Positions 20,766 to 33,164 are shown, counted from the first letter of the stretch. The stretch is 64,000 bases of DNA from Inia geoffrensis (GCA_036417435.1 CM070903.1:55404001-55468000); one strand, 5' to 3'. Notes: a model not told the origin generated them from the sequence alone. Made by a program: numbers and translations.

Positions 20766-22269
20766 TCACATGTTCAGGTATCCTTTTACATTCATGTGTA
20801 CAAATGTAATTTTGTTTTTAACATAAGTGTGTAGACACAGAAGTAGTATGCTTAGGATTAGTGAATGTAGAAATGCTGTTCTAGAGATGCATTGGTTTCT
20901 TACAAGAGGTTTATGGCAAGAGAATCTAAGAGGGAAAGAAGTACCCTTCGTCAAAATACTATGGTGAATCTCTGTGTAATAATTGTGTCTTAACTGCCAT
21001 CCTTGGTTAATGTTTCCACATATAAAGTAACAATTTTTTAAAGACAGCACTGAGGTTCAGAAAAATCCTAAAGTGCCACTTGAAACAGTTAAAGGTAAAT
21101 AATGTTCAGGATAGTTTTGTATTAAGCATATTTTCGCTCTGTTATAATTATTAGAAAATTGTTCATCTATGTGTGGTATATGTAGTACCACTTGCCTTGA
21201 TACCTCAGACTCCAAAATAATATAATTAAACCAATTTGGGATTTATAGTTGTGACATTTGTAAAGTTTTTAGCAAAGAAACTGAATGTAATTCTTTGGCC
21301 TTTCCAAATAAATTGCATAAAAATATGAATAAAGATTGGAATAAATGATATAAATTTTTTTTGTTTGTAATACTTAGGTGTACCATCCTTATGAGAAGAA
21401 GTTGTGTTACCTTTCCTGCATTGTGTTCATACCACAAGCCATATCTTAAATTTGACCAGTTCCCTTTGTTCACTATTCAGTTATAAAAAAGCACTGTCAT
21501 ATGTATTTAAAAAAAAAAAACCCTAAGTATTGCTCAAAAAGCAATTAAAAAACACATGTAGTTAACAGAACCTAGCCAGTCACTAGAGGGCAGAACAGTA
21601 CTATACTTTAGGCCTGATTTGACAATTTAAAAAATTGCTGAACATGGGAAAATATTGATACACAATTGAATAGAAATTTCTTTGAGGTCTTATTGTCTTG
21701 CTGTGAAATCCACTCACATGCTTATTACACATGTATCAAAGGAGCTTTTCTGACAATTACAGAAAATTGATTACAATTAAATCATTGCTACTATATGCAG
21801 TACCCTGAAATAGAATTGCAGTATAGACTTTAGGTATGAGATTATGAGAGAACATGTTTGAGACAGGTTTACTAGTACTTAGATGTAAGAACTCATTGAA
21901 ATGTGGAGCTTTGATCTTTCAGCTGAAATTTGTTGAATCACCAAAACTTTGAAATTACAGTTATAAAAGCAATGAACTAACTCTAGCTCCTTTTTTTAAA
22001 ATGTTAAAATTTTGTCAAGTGCCTGTTTGCATAATTTCCTTTGTGTTTGAAATTTTCTGTTATTCTGATATAGTTTTATTCTGCTTTATTTTTTTCTGAT
22101 AGATTTTTTAAAAATAAATGAAGCTCTGAAGTAAAGTATCCTAGTGAGTAACCTCAGCAGTTCATTGTCTGAACAGATAGAAAGTTTTATCTTGAATGTG
22201 TAGTTTGAACTTTATTTTATACAAACCAAACAATTTGGATTTATATATGATTCATTTCTATTAGAGAAC
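20766..22269. other. Non-coding; CTCF-like motif at 21580
   Basis: AT-rich, with no gene. A 12-nt A tract occurs near 21509-21520. Short minus-strand open frames (20766-21050 and 21243-21473) lack any recognisable feature. One CTCF-type motif is described separately. Confidence 0.5.
21580..21593 (+). promoter_or_regulatory. CTCF-like motif
   Basis: TCACTAGAGGGCAG matches the CTCF core CCASYAGRKGGCRS at 13 of 14 positions (first base differs). No recognised repeat covers it. Confidence 0.4.
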
Positions 22270-22420
22270 ATAGGACATCAGAAAAAGCACTGGAGTTTGT
22301 AATCAGAAGATTTGGGGCCCCAATTATCATATTCTTGCTTGTGACCTTGGGCAAGTCACATTACCTCTCTGAAGTAACCAGTTTCTAAACTGAAGAATTA
22401 GAAAAATATTTCCTTATTTA
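22270..22420 (+). mobile_element. MIR SINE remnant
   Basis: 'AGCACTGGAGTTTGTAATCAGAAGATTTGGG', then 'GTGACCTTGGGCAAGTCACATTACCTCTCTG' in MIR order. The 3' part is decayed. Confidence 0.82.
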
Positions 22421-22640
22421 CAGCTGGGTTAATATGAGAATCATGTTTGTATCTGTGTGTAGGTCTCCAAAGATGCTACCACATAAAAATGAATTTTAAT
22501 AGATAAAGTTACAAGCTCAGAAAAACCTTAGAAATAACTTTGAAGTGGTCAGTTATATCATAAATTTAGTAACATGAATGCACCTATTATAGGAGTCAAT
22601 AATACCAAAAATGTGGTTTCCAACCTAAAACCCAAGTTTG
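22421..22640. other. Non-coding, nothing identified
   Basis: No repeat or open frame of note. It leads into the pyrimidine-rich tract that starts near 22650. Confidence 0.4.
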
Positions 22641-22649
22641 GATTGCTGA

Positions 22650-22795
22650 CCTCTTCCCTGTCTCTGAGTGTCTCTCGTAACTCCTGACTCTTTGACTCCT
22701 CTCACTCTGTTCTGTCCTCTGTTTATTTCCATGTTCCCTCTCTCTGTGTTTCTCCTGACTGTCTTTGGTCTCTCTCTGTGTTTTTCTTGTCCCAG
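22650..22795 (+). repeat. Pyrimidine-rich tract ending in AG
   Basis: About 145 nt of mostly C and T (CTCTTCCCTGTCTCTG, CTCTCTCTGTGTTTCTCC, and so on), ending 'TTTTTCTTGTCCCAG'. On the minus strand it produces a charged, low-complexity open frame that I do not regard as a gene. It could act as a long polypyrimidine tract for the exon-like segment just after it. Confidence 0.7.
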
Positions 22796-22913
22796 GCACC
22801 CTCAGGAAGACCCCAAGCCTCTAACGGTACCTGGTATCATCTCCAGCATGTTTATAGATGTGGAGAAGTCACTGGGACATTGAGAAATACCAGAGGCGAA
22901 TTGTTCCGCTGTA
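22796..22913 (+). other. Exon-like segment (candidate cryptic or unannotated exon)
   Basis: A 118-nt segment lies between a strong acceptor (TTTTTCTTGTCCCAG) and a perfect GTAAGT donor at 22914-22919. The frame starting at the first base is open across all 39 codons (APSGRPQASNG..., ending ...GELFRC). A second frame gives '...KPLTVPGIISSMFIDVEK' before a stop. I recognise no domain and no homologous protein, and chance matches of this quality occur in long introns. It is listed as a candidate only. Confidence 0.25.
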
Positions 22914-22919
22914 GTAAGT

Positions 22920-23679
22920 CAATCAGCATTTATTAAGTGACTACTGTTTATGGAGCACAGTTGATGGTGCTTTGGGCAAAGAAGAATGAGTTAGGGCATA
23001 GCTCAGAGGAAATAAACTTGTAAACACTTTTCAGTGGCTCTTGCAGGCTGAACACACATGCAAATGAAAAAAACACCGAAGTACAAAGCTGACAAATAAT
23101 TATATAAGTGAGTGTGTTGTATTTGTGCTGAAGAGGCCCAGAGTTAATGGAGTAGAAAAGCAGGTGGTATTAATCAGGTTTCCTGCATGAGTTTAAAATT
23201 AGGTTTTGAAGTATTATTGGAAGAAAGATGAGGAAAAAGAAGGTGGAAGTGAGTAATTTCTCACTTGGCAAGCCTGTTTGCTTGCTTGCGAGTGAGTCGC
23301 TGATGGGAGGGCAGTGAAATGAGAATGCTGTGTTTCAGCCTACCATCAGCTAACTTACCTTAAACTTCCAGTCTTAGAGAAAGTCAAGTTATGAAAAGAA
23401 GTACAGCCAAATTGAGAATTTCCATAAACATACTTAGTATCTGTTGCCAATTTTAGAATTTATAGAGTTTAACAGTAAATTGTGATTATGAAGTAATAAT
23501 GAGGTACTGTGACATAAAGTTAATACAAACTGTCAATGTTAGAATATGACCTAGGGATGCATTATAAATGGAAAGATGAATTAAAATAGTAAACTTCAGT
23601 ATAACAAGTCAGTTTTGTGTTTATGTTGGAAATTTATCTGTGCTGTTGTATTTTAGATAGTCCTACCTACAAGCGCACC
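22920..23679. other. Non-coding, old repeat-like start
   Basis: 'AATCAGCATTTATTAAGTGAC' near 22920 resembles the start of a common ancient mammalian repeat. The rest to 23679 is unassigned and holds no supported gene. Confidence 0.4.
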
Positions 23680-23880
23680 ATGGTTTTCAGAGTTGGATAT
23701 GGTTTGAATTCTACTGCTGCTAACTATGTAATGTTGGGCAATCTACGTAACAGACATCTCAGTTTCCTCCTATGTAAACTAAAAATGAAAATGTTTGCCT
23801 CAGAGAGTTGCTCTGTGAATTAAAAGAGATAATTTTATAAAGTCCTGAGTGTGTGCTAGGTACTTGTTGCTTGCAGATAC
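23680..23880 (+). mobile_element. MIR SINE remnant
   Basis: 'TTTGAATTCTACTGCTGCTAACTATG', 'TTGGGCAATCTACGTAAC', 'CATCTCAGTTTCCTCC', 'GTGAATTAAAAGAGATAAT' and 'GTGTGTGCTAGGTAC' in MIR order. The chance 68-codon open frame across it is a by-product. Confidence 0.82.
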
Positions 23881-23999
23881 TTAAAACGTACCTTTAAAAT
23901 AGTTTGTTAAATATAGTGTTATTTCTGAGAGCTTTTTAAAAATAGAAGTAAACCCCATAGTATTTAGAAAATGCTATATATACAAGGAGTATTTATAAC

Positions 24000-24560
24000 A
24001 TGTGAATAAGATACAAAGAATAACATTAACATGAATAACTGAGTACCTACCACTAACTTAGGAAATAGAGCTATGCCTGGCCCAGATTCCATCACCTCTT
24101 TTCAACTACCACCACAATCCTGAATGTTGAGTTTATTAATTCCATGTTTTCCTTTGTAGTTTTTTCCCACGTTTTATGTATCCCCTACGTTAAGTTTTGC
24201 TTGTTTTTGAATTTTATATAAATAATAATACTATATGTTTTCTTTTGCAACACCTATTTTGCCACTCAGCATGTTTGAGAGATTCATCCTTGCTTATACC
24301 TGTAATTCATTTATGATCACAGTTGTATTTCATTGTATGAAAATACCACAATTTATTTATCCACTTTCTTTTGATGGCTATTTAGATTGTCTCCAGTTTT
24401 TGTTATGGGAGATAAAACTGCAAAGGAAAAAGTCTTGAGAGTCCTATTCATGCCTCTTTGTGCACTCTAGGATATATGTTCATGGGTAGAAATGCTACCT
24501 CAACCCAACCTCAAACTCTGTAGGATCATGGCAAATGGATTTACATAGAACTTGTTATGT
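24000..24560 (-). mobile_element. Ancient L1 3'-end remnant, antisense
   Basis: 'CATTGTATGAAAATACCACAATTTATTTATCC', then 'TTTTGATGGCTATTTAGATTGTCTCCAG' and 'GGATATATGTTCATGGGTAGAAATGC' are antisense signatures of an old L1M 3' region, with older flanking text from 24000. Subfamily not assigned. Confidence 0.65.
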
Positions 24561-25250
24561 ATTAATCCTCCTTCTAGCTGAGTGTAAGTGTTCTCATTCT
24601 ATATCTCTTATATAGTTCTTTAAAATGACTAGATTTTTTTTAAAGTGATTTTGTAAGTTGCCTGTAACACCATTTTAGCAATAATCCTGATGACCTTTTA
24701 AAAATTAGTTTTATCCTTTGCAGCAGCTGCTTGTATTTCTTAGTTTTCCAGTTGTCACTCACACCTTTTCTCAAACCCAGTTAAGTCCAGACATCCTGAA
24801 ATAGCTGGGTATGTTTGCTAGCTAAGTGTTTTCTCCCAGGAAAACTACATCATAATAATGTAATGTTCTCATGTTAAATGAAAGTTGTCAGCTATTCCTG
24901 CCTTCTAAAGATAGTTTGGGCAGAGAAATGTACACATCTTTTACTGATTTCTTTTTTCCTTAATTTGAATTGAGATAGAGAAAGAGTGACCCACAGAGGA
25001 CTGTTTGCAACCTGTGTTTTGTTCTGTGTTGCAAAAGTCCCAAAAGCTCGAGTAAATGACATCTTCTATTTGCCACTCTTTCCCCTTTTCTGTCCTTCAC
25101 CTACTTCTGTTTTTCTCAGCCATTGGTTCTTTTGGTATCTGATTATACTTGCACAATCCATTCCAATTTTCATATCACAGTTCCTCCTAACTTGGTACTT
25201 TGTACTTGATGGTCTGTGATTTTAGTTGACTGACTTCAGTGTTTTGCCTA
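24561..25250. other. Non-coding, no gene supported
   Basis: The 77-codon open frame at 24986-25219 is rich in hydrophobic residues but lacks any known motif, and there is no sign of splicing or polyadenylation signals in a gene-like order. Confidence 0.45.
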
Positions 25251-25309
25251 TTGTCAAACTCGGTACCACTATCTACCACATTCATTTTCTGAGGTTTTCC
25301 AGGGGAGTC

Positions 25310-25375
25310 TTCCAGGTTCTGGTCTAGTGCCTAGTACTTATTAATCAATTGATGTTTATTGAATGGAGAAGGGAA
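25310..25375 (+). mobile_element. L2/MIR-like 3' end
   Basis: 'TCTAGTGCCTAGTACTTATTAATCAATTGATGTTTATTGAATGG' (25322-25365) resembles the conserved LINE-2 3' tail (GTGCCTGGCACATAGTAGG...AATGTTTGTTGAATG). Confidence 0.55.
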
Positions 25376-25379
25376 AGAC

Positions 25380-28300
25380 GTAAATGTAGTAAGGACGGAA
25401 ATGCCTTTTCCCAGCTCAGCAATAATAATTACCCTAAAAGCAGTGGGCAAAAATCATGCATACTGTAAACAGTTCTGCCTGTGGGTAGCTTTGTAAACCA
25501 TAAGTAGTCATTTCTTCTTGAGCTTCACTCTGGGTTTTTGCAAAATGAGAGTGGTAGAACAGTGATGTGTAAGAATCCTTTTGACTCCAGCCTTTTTGTA
25601 TTTTATCTTCAATGGAAATGAAATACAGTTTCTCATGGGATGTCTGGGCACCACTACCAAAGCCTGAATCCATCTACCTTACCGGGCTATGTCACAGCAA
25701 CCTGCCAGTTATTGTCTCTCATAACCGTAGCAAGTGGGGCATACATCGAACTTCCCTTCATGTTATTTAGCTTTGATTTGTTCTGGAGAAAGAATAGATT
25801 TGCCTTTCTTTGAGAAAGGGTAATGAATTCCTTTGGCTTCCCAATTTCTTTCACCGGGCAGCCCAGGCATTGTTCAGCGCAAAACCTTGAGTCCTGGCCT
25901 CTTCCTCCTCCCCCCGACCCCCAGCCCCTCAGCTGTGAGTGGGGCAGTGCATCCTCCCTTTGCTACTTGCTGTACCACCTAACTCCACGTCTCCTTTCAC
26001 TTGCCAGCTACCATCTTTGAGTCAGTGTTGGTTTTAACTTTCGGTTTTAACTGTTGTGGATCCTTGAAGTCTATGGGTCTGTCTTTATCTGGTGCTAGAG
26101 GCAAGTTGTCTGTTCCTTTCTCCTGTGGTTTCTCTGCTAGGAGCTACTCAACCCATGGTAAATGTCGAGTGAGACCTGAACTCCTTCGCTTGCTGCCTTC
26201 CCATAGCTGTTGCAGGGACTCTCACTCTAAGATAGATTTGTGCTATAGCCCCTTTCAAGGAGTTATCTGACTCTTCAGATTTGCACATGACTAGTGTTTC
26301 CTGAACCTGTTACTTGTCCAGAATTCATTTTGTGAGTACCACTGAACTCTGGATCAGAGGCAAAAGAAGCCAGAGAGCAGACTACATAGGGCAAGGGACA
26401 CAAACTGTCTTAACTTTCTGTAAATTGTAAACACTGCCCAATCACTCCTGAGGGTCCTGGCCAGAGAGCTGTCTATCTGAGCATTAACCAAGATTAAGGA
26501 GGCTCTTTCTTTCATGAAGGGACACAGAATAATCTAATCTTGTCATGATATTATGGATCTGCTCTGTGAAAAATCCCATGTAAGTCAGGCAAATTTTAGG
26601 CTAAGAAGAGAGTAAGGCAAGCGAAAAGTTTTGTAACTAAAAAAAAGTGAAAAAGGGAGAAAACTTTTAAAATGAGGATCTATTTTTAATAACATTAACT
26701 TAATTCTAAATGGGATTTTAAAAATCTTTTTAGGTTTTTTTTTTTTTAATGTTAAAATACTCAGTGAAAGACCAGTTGTTAACCTCCAAACTCACCTCCA
26801 GCCTCAGTACACACGAAACACTGGAGATTTACTGTGCAATTCTGCCATGAGGAACCAGAATCCAGGCTACCTGTGATAATTCACCCCTCCTAACCGCTTC
26901 CTTCACTGAACTCTACAAAACCACATTACGCCAAATGTTCTGTTCTGAAAGAAGCAGTTAATACCATCCTATCTCTAGAACAGATTACTGTTTTGTTCCT
27001 CAGGAATACAAGGAGAGAAACATCCTTTTATGCTCACTCTGCCTTTATATTGTGACTTTGGTTAATGTAAAAGGCTTGACCTATTAAGTGTTCACATTAA
27101 TATTTTAACTTATCATTTATAAGTTTCTTTTGTAATACTAATTCACTTAGTATTTTAATTTAGACAGACTTGAAAGTGCGTCTGAAAACCTAGTCACTTA
27201 GTATTTTAGTTTAATGTCTTTTGAAAAAGAACCATATATTCTCTAATGACTAAGTTGCAGCAAATATTAAAAATGCACCATTGTGTTAATAAGTTGGACC
27301 ATGTTTAAATACAGTAGAAAATTTATAAATATATATGAACAAGTGATACAAAATTTTCCTTTGGTAGAAACTAGGAAATGCATTTATTACAGATTTTCCA
27401 CTGAATGGTCTTAACTTGGAAGAGGAATTTTTAAATGCTAAATTAATAAGTTTTGAACTGCACATTTAATTTTTACTCTTGGTTTATATTTTTTATACGG
27501 CAAAGTTAGTAATACATACAACAGTAAGGTCAAAGTTGAGCTTTATGTAATTACTCATGTAATTATACAAAATACAGATTTATCTGTATTACTAAAAAGC
27601 ATCTTTTTAAAATAGTTCTGAATAACTTCATTCAAATTTAGGTGTTGCTAGAATAGCAATATTCATTTTGTGTGGGAGTTTGTATCTGGATAAGAAAACA
27701 GTGAAATGTTCAGATGGGTCTGTAATTTTGAGGAAAAAGAAGTGAGGAATGAGTCTGTTTTCCTGAAGTTAATTTCCATTCATTATCTTTGTTGTAAAAT
27801 CTACATTTCTGAAAGGCTGACTAGGTTGTATCAAATCTGGATAATAAAGCACTGATTCTTTTCTTTTTTTTAAATAAAAGCAATAGAACAGAAAGCAGAG
27901 CAGCAGCACTTTAATATTGTTAATTGTTTTGAGGGATTGGGACTCCTAGGAAGCTCACCCGGGCACCGTAATGTTGTTAAAGATCACTAAATATGGTATT
28001 CTTCTGTGTCTGTGCCAAACTGTTTCCCCCACAAAATCTTCCTCAGATTCTGTACATTTCTTTTGTGCTTTGCTGGTGGATACCTCACTCCCTTTCCCTG
28101 TGCTAGCCCCGCACAGTGTCTTGTTTGAATGATGGCATCATTGCTCTTTGGTTAAGGTCTGTTTTGAGCTTAGGAGAATCTTGGCTGCTGTTTTCATCCA
28201 TTTATAGTAATTTCTGTTACTTAGCCCTTACACTGGGTAGATGGCAGTGTTACTTTCTGTGAGTTTCAAGCTGCCCTGTAAACACAGGATTTGTGTTCGT

Positions 28301-29535
28301 CAATTAGTACCCTGTCAACTGTGAAGGACCTCTCTGGACCTAGGGAAGTCCGTGCCCTGGAACTCTCGAGTCAGAGAACGTCTAGATCTCAGTGCCAGGG
28401 CAAGAGTGAGTGAGTCTGATTTTTTCACTGAATGGAATCATCCAGTCAGCTGTTCTCTCGAGATGGAAGCTCATCAAGACAGCCTTTCTTCTGCTCTTAC
28501 TGGAGCTTACTCAAGGATTGTTTCTTTTTCCTTCGAACTTTAAAAAATGTGCCAGGGATTTTTTTGGTGGGTCTGTGTAAAATGATTTGCATTTAAATAA
28601 TTTCAAAGACAGTTTTCGTTGAGAGGTTCTGGCTCTTTCACTCTTTGTATCTAGTAAGGATGGTGAAATCGCGATGGGGTTGCGATCTCCTGTTTCTCCC
28701 TTTACATTTTTCTGGGGACTTCAAAGACCCGTAGGGATACCCACCCTTCCTCATCCCCCTCCTCCATTTAGAGTTTACAGTTATGAGTAGGATGAACCTG
28801 GACAAGTTTATCTTACAGGATTTAAGCCTATCATTTTCAATGGGGGACTCTGTGTAAGACTCACTGTCTGTGGTTAAGAGGCTACCGATGATGGTGCTGT
28901 GGATGTGTCTGTAGTGGAGGTAAAACGATAAGAGGCTAAGAGTAACAGATTTAAAATAATCATTCAAGCCAACAACAGAAGAGGGTCACAAGGAAGTTTA
29001 TGGCTCATGCTGTAGGGAACTAAGAAATTTGGAGGAAGGGTCTGTTATTTCCACCTGCATGGAGAGGAAGAGAGAAAGGGGCATTTTAAATACAGGATCC
29101 CTGGGCAAATAAAAAAAGGCAAGGAAGTACTCAAACGCAGGAAGCTGGGCCTCGAATACACCTTCTGGGGTATTGGATATAGAGAAAGGCAATGGAAGTT
29201 TGGGGCCAGATTTTGGCGAGAGTTGGGGTGAGGCAGGGAGGGCACAGAAAAAGATGTGGAATGCCTATCTGAGGAATTAAATTCTGAGACTAGACTGTGA
29301 AGTCCCACAGAGTTTGGATTCAGAGAATGAAAGGCTTAAAGCATGACTCTGAATAAATCTACTGATACAGATTAGTTTGGAAATGGAGATGATCACTTAG
29401 AAGTTACGTAAGCATCTCTTGGGGTGAGGGGTGCCAAAGGGCTTGAAAAAAAAAGAAAATACATCCTGTCATGCTTTTTTTTTTACAAGTAAATATTTAA
29501 GGCAGCATATGTGAGGCATTCTAAAAGGGATTTTC
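25380..29535. other. Long non-coding stretch without recognisable repeats
   Basis: About 4 kb where I identify no transposable element and no gene. Part of 25880-26280 is more GC-rich (C-rich run near 25910-25930), and 26650-27650 is AT-rich. A local 51-bp-offset duplication lies at 27143-27208. Short open frames on both strands (for example 26001-26270 and 28638-28967) have no recognisable domain. Such repeat-poor stretches are where conserved non-coding elements might be sought by alignment. Confidence 0.45.
27143..27208 (+). repeat. Short local duplication
   Basis: TCACTTAGTATTTTA occurs at 27143-27157 and again at 27194-27208, with similar following text, so roughly 50 bp appear duplicated and diverged. 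Confidence 0.5.
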
Positions 29536-29539
29536 TGTA

Positions 29540-29710
29540 CTATCTGTTTCCATTCTTACCATCCTGTGAAGTAGCTACTAGCCTACTTTTATAGATGAGT
29601 GAACAGAGAGGCCCTTAAATTAGACAACTGGTAGTGGTAAAAATTCATAGCCAGGCCTATCTGGCTGCCAAGTCCAAGCCTTTCCTACTCCCTTGCTCTG
29701 ACTCATGAAC
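29540..29710 (-). mobile_element. MIR SINE remnant, antisense
   Basis: 'TTTTATAGATGAGTGAACAGAGAGGCCC', then 'AGCCAGGCCTATCTGGCTGCCAAGTCC' in reverse MIR order. Confidence 0.75.
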
Positions 29711-31912
29711 CATGAAATGGAGAACAGATGAACTTTTTATTCCTTATTTGACCTGTCATGGACTCCTTTCTTAGGAATTATTAAATGGATCATCCAAATT
29801 AGGATGATATTCATGCATATTCATATACACATAATTGTATGTATGTCAGTATGCCTGAATTTGAGTTTGATAAAGGTGTTATATGTTAGACTTAGCTATT
29901 TCTTAATCACAGCATTTGAGAAAAATGCTCTTTTCTGATAATTTAGAGAAAAAGGTCAATTGGCAAAATTTGGGTCAGTGATATAGTTTATATCAATTTA
30001 GAATAAATAGGAAGAGATATTTCCTACCAAATAGTAATTTTGGTGTATAGTGAATGAAATCAGTGTCCCAGTTTCCTAGAATAAAATTTATAGGATAAAC
30101 TGGAACAGTTGTTTAGAAAAGAATGTTTTGGTTAATTTTTCTTACTCATTGAAAGTTAGCTAGAGAGGTTTTAATATTTGTAAATAAAATCATTGTAGAA
30201 ATGTTAGTACACAACTGAATTTCTTACTAGTAGTAAGTGAAGCTTATTTTTTAATGGGAAGATGAGCTTGGTGTCATCACTCTAATGATTAACACTTATT
30301 TCACAGTTTTAAATATTTATAGTATGTAGAAGAGGTGGGAGGTTTGAGGAAGTATGTGGTACAAGACATCTAGTGAATTGCCCACTACCAACACCAACAA
30401 CCTCTCCACCTCCTGCCTAAGACATTCTGGAAGGTTGTTTTTTTGTTTGTTTGTTTTCTAAGCTGATGTTAGCTTGTTTATATAATTCCTGACTTTTTCT
30501 AAAAGCTTTTTTCTAAAAGGTTACCCCCTCCTGGCCCATGTGGTCAATCAAGGAATATAGGTTAGTTGCTTTCTGGTTAAATGAGATTTACATATATATT
30601 TCATTTGCTGTTTCATCCTCCAGCTGTGCTAAGTGGAGGCTTTTTTTTGGGGTGGGGGAATCCTAATTTTTCTCTCTGTATAACCTTCATTTCATTCAGC
30701 AGAAATAGTTCTAGGTTCACAGACAAGAAGCGGCTGTCTGAAATATGTTCATTGACTCTGCTGAGTGTCTGCAGTTGCCCAACAAAACGTTCCTTGATTT
30801 GGGTAATGTAAAGAAATAAAAATAAGCATTCAGATTAGGTTTTGGCTGCCGTAATAAGAACTTCTGTCTGTAACATGAAGTCTTGATATTCATATGTAGT
30901 GTAATCTCATGTTAAAATTTGGACAAATTTGAGCCTAAACACCAATGAGACTGTTAATAAGTCTTAAGTGATAATATGCTTACTATTTTTCTCTTGAATT
31001 ATTTCTTTGATCCTCAAAGGAAAACATTGAGTCTTCATCTCAAGGTTGACATGACAAGGGATATATCTCAATACTGTTCACAAGATGGAGGAAAATTGTA
31101 ATTTTGTGTGTGTGCTGTTTGGTAAAAAAGCGATGAATGCTTTAGTTCACCAAAGAAAATCGATCCAAAGAATGAAATGGACGAAAGCGGAAACAATATA
31201 TATTGAGAATGATATCCCCAAAGAATTTTAGGAACTGTAAAATTGAGGGCAGTGATATAAAACTATTCACACATCTTATTAGATCCATCTAGAACTGCAA
31301 ACTGATTGTCTCCTTGAGAGACTTGCTGTAAATACTTAGGGAGAAAGAGTGTTGATAAGTCTCTGGCATAACTGAATATTCACAATGGAAGAGTGTATTA
31401 AAAGAAGAAATTGTATTTCAGTTAGAAATCCAGGTTACTTTTATGATTCTGTTTTCTGAGATCCTTTTCTTGAAAATCATATATCTTCAAAGTTTTCACT
31501 TGGGACTTTTTCCCTGATAGGCAGAGAAAAATTAATATGGTTGGGAAAAGCCCTAAACACCAGATTATGACCATTGACAAAACTCATTATTAAAATGTGG
31601 CAAATTGGAAATGCTGCCTCCTGCCTGATGACTTTTAGATGAAATGTAATCTTATGTCTGGAATGTTGAATTGAGACGTAGAGCAGATGTCTTAGAGTTA
31701 TTTATGTGAAACCTTAAGGATCTCTTCAGCTTAGCTCCTCAAGTGTAAAATAAGTGCATTAATTATTTTATGTATTCTTACATAATTCTTAGTTCAGGTT
31801 ATATAAGAAAGGTTGTTCTTATTCGGAAATTACAATTTGAAAAGTAAGTATTGGGAAGATTTGACCTATTAGTAGAAAGGTCCTAGCTACTTTATAGAGA
31901 CATATGATGCAG
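29711..31912. other. Non-coding, no gene supported
   Basis: AT-rich unassigned sequence. Short open frames (for example 30581-30811) are unremarkable. No confident repeats were identified. Confidence 0.45.
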
Positions 31913-31916
31913 AATG

Positions 31917-31923
<7 letters not shown>

Positions 31924-31956
<33 letters not shown>

Positions 31957-32149
31957 GGTACGCGGGCCTCTCACTGTTGTGGCCTCTCCCGTTGCGGAGC
32001 ACAGGCTCCGGACGCGCAGGCTCAGCGGCCATGGCTCACGGGCCCAGCCGCTCCGCGGCATGTGGGATCTTCCCAGACCGGGGCACGAACCCGTGTCCCC
32101 TGCATCGGCAGGCGGACTCTCAACCACTGCGCCACCAGGGAAGCCCCAA
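31924..32149 (-). mobile_element. CHR-type SINE, young-looking copy
   Basis: Antisense. A T-tract of about 35 nt at the left is followed by 'GCGGTACGCGGGCCTCTCAC', and the head ends in 'CCACCAGGGAAGCCCC'. A perfect 11-nt duplication, AATGGTATTTT, lies at 31913-31923 and 32150-32160. The long pure tail and body close to the other 200-bp copies suggest recent insertion. Confidence 0.96.
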
Positions 32150-32660
32150 AATGGTATTTTAAGTTAAAGAAGATCTAGGATAATATGATTGCAGTTTTCA
32201 AGCATAGTTGAATGTGGCATTTCATGGAAAAAAAACCTAGGTTGAAAATGTTGTGTAGTCCAGGTAGAAACTTCATGGAACATTTACAGTGTTTTTGAAT
32301 TTGTGATGTGCTGTACTGTCACTAGTTCCTCGAGATAGGATACACCCTCAGTGTAAGGTGTGAATCATGTAGAGGTTGAAGTAGGGGGTGGTGTAAAAAG
32401 CAGCTACACAGTGGAAGAATAGAGACAATGGTATTTTTTTTTTTTTACTAAGTTCTGTCGTCTGTTGGAATATGGTATGGTGAGCTAATCAAACCTTTCC
32501 AGGATAATATTATGATCTTATGAATTTTCTCATAGGTCTGAATTCCTTTTTAGTTCTCATATATTGTTTTGCCTTTTTTCAAGATGGTTGGCAAGGCAGT
32601 GGATGCATTTGTTTTGAATGTTAAATGACTGTTGATCATTTTAATGAAACAAATTTAATG

Positions 32661-33016
32661 TGAATTTTTAAAAAATTTTATTTATTTTTATTTTTGACTG
32701 TGTTGGGTCTTTGTTGCTGCGCGTGGGCTTTCTCTAGTTGCAGCGAGTAGGGGCTACTCTTCGTTGCTATGCGTGGGCTTCTCATTGTGGTGGCTTCTCT
32801 TGTTGTGGAGCATGGGTTCCAGGTGCACGGGTTTCAGTAGTTGTGGCACACGGGCTCAGTAGTTGTGGCTCTTGGGCTCTAGAGCGTAGGCCCAGTAGTT
32901 GTGGTGCACGGGCTTAGTTGCTCCGCAGCATGTGGGATCTTCCCGGACCAGGGCTCAAATCCATGTACCCTACATTGGCAGGTGGGTTCTTAACCACTGC
33001 GCCACCAGGAAAGCAC
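32661..33016 (-). mobile_element. CHR-type SINE, long subtype, antisense
   Basis: Reverse of the 350-bp subtype: AT-rich tail, 'GGGTCTTTGTTGCTGCGCGTGG', and repeated 'AGTAGTTGTGG' units. The head ends in 'CCACTGCGCCACCAGG' (32995-33010). The flanking duplication is imperfect (AATGTGAATTT against AATGACATGAAATTT), in line with greater age. Confidence 0.9.
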
Positions 33017-33164
33017 AATGACATGAAATTTAATGAAAAGAAATTTTTATATTTTGTGGAAAGTGTCAATGATTTGCTTTCTTGTTTTAAAAAATATAAA
33101 CTTCTAGTTAGTATTAAATGTTGCCTTTTCAACTTCCTCAGTGATGAATGAAAATGAAAAATTA

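Noticed and set aside
22596..22799. Minus-strand charged open frame (rich in R, E, K, Q, S)
   Set aside because: It is the reverse of a CT-rich low-complexity tract and has no domain.
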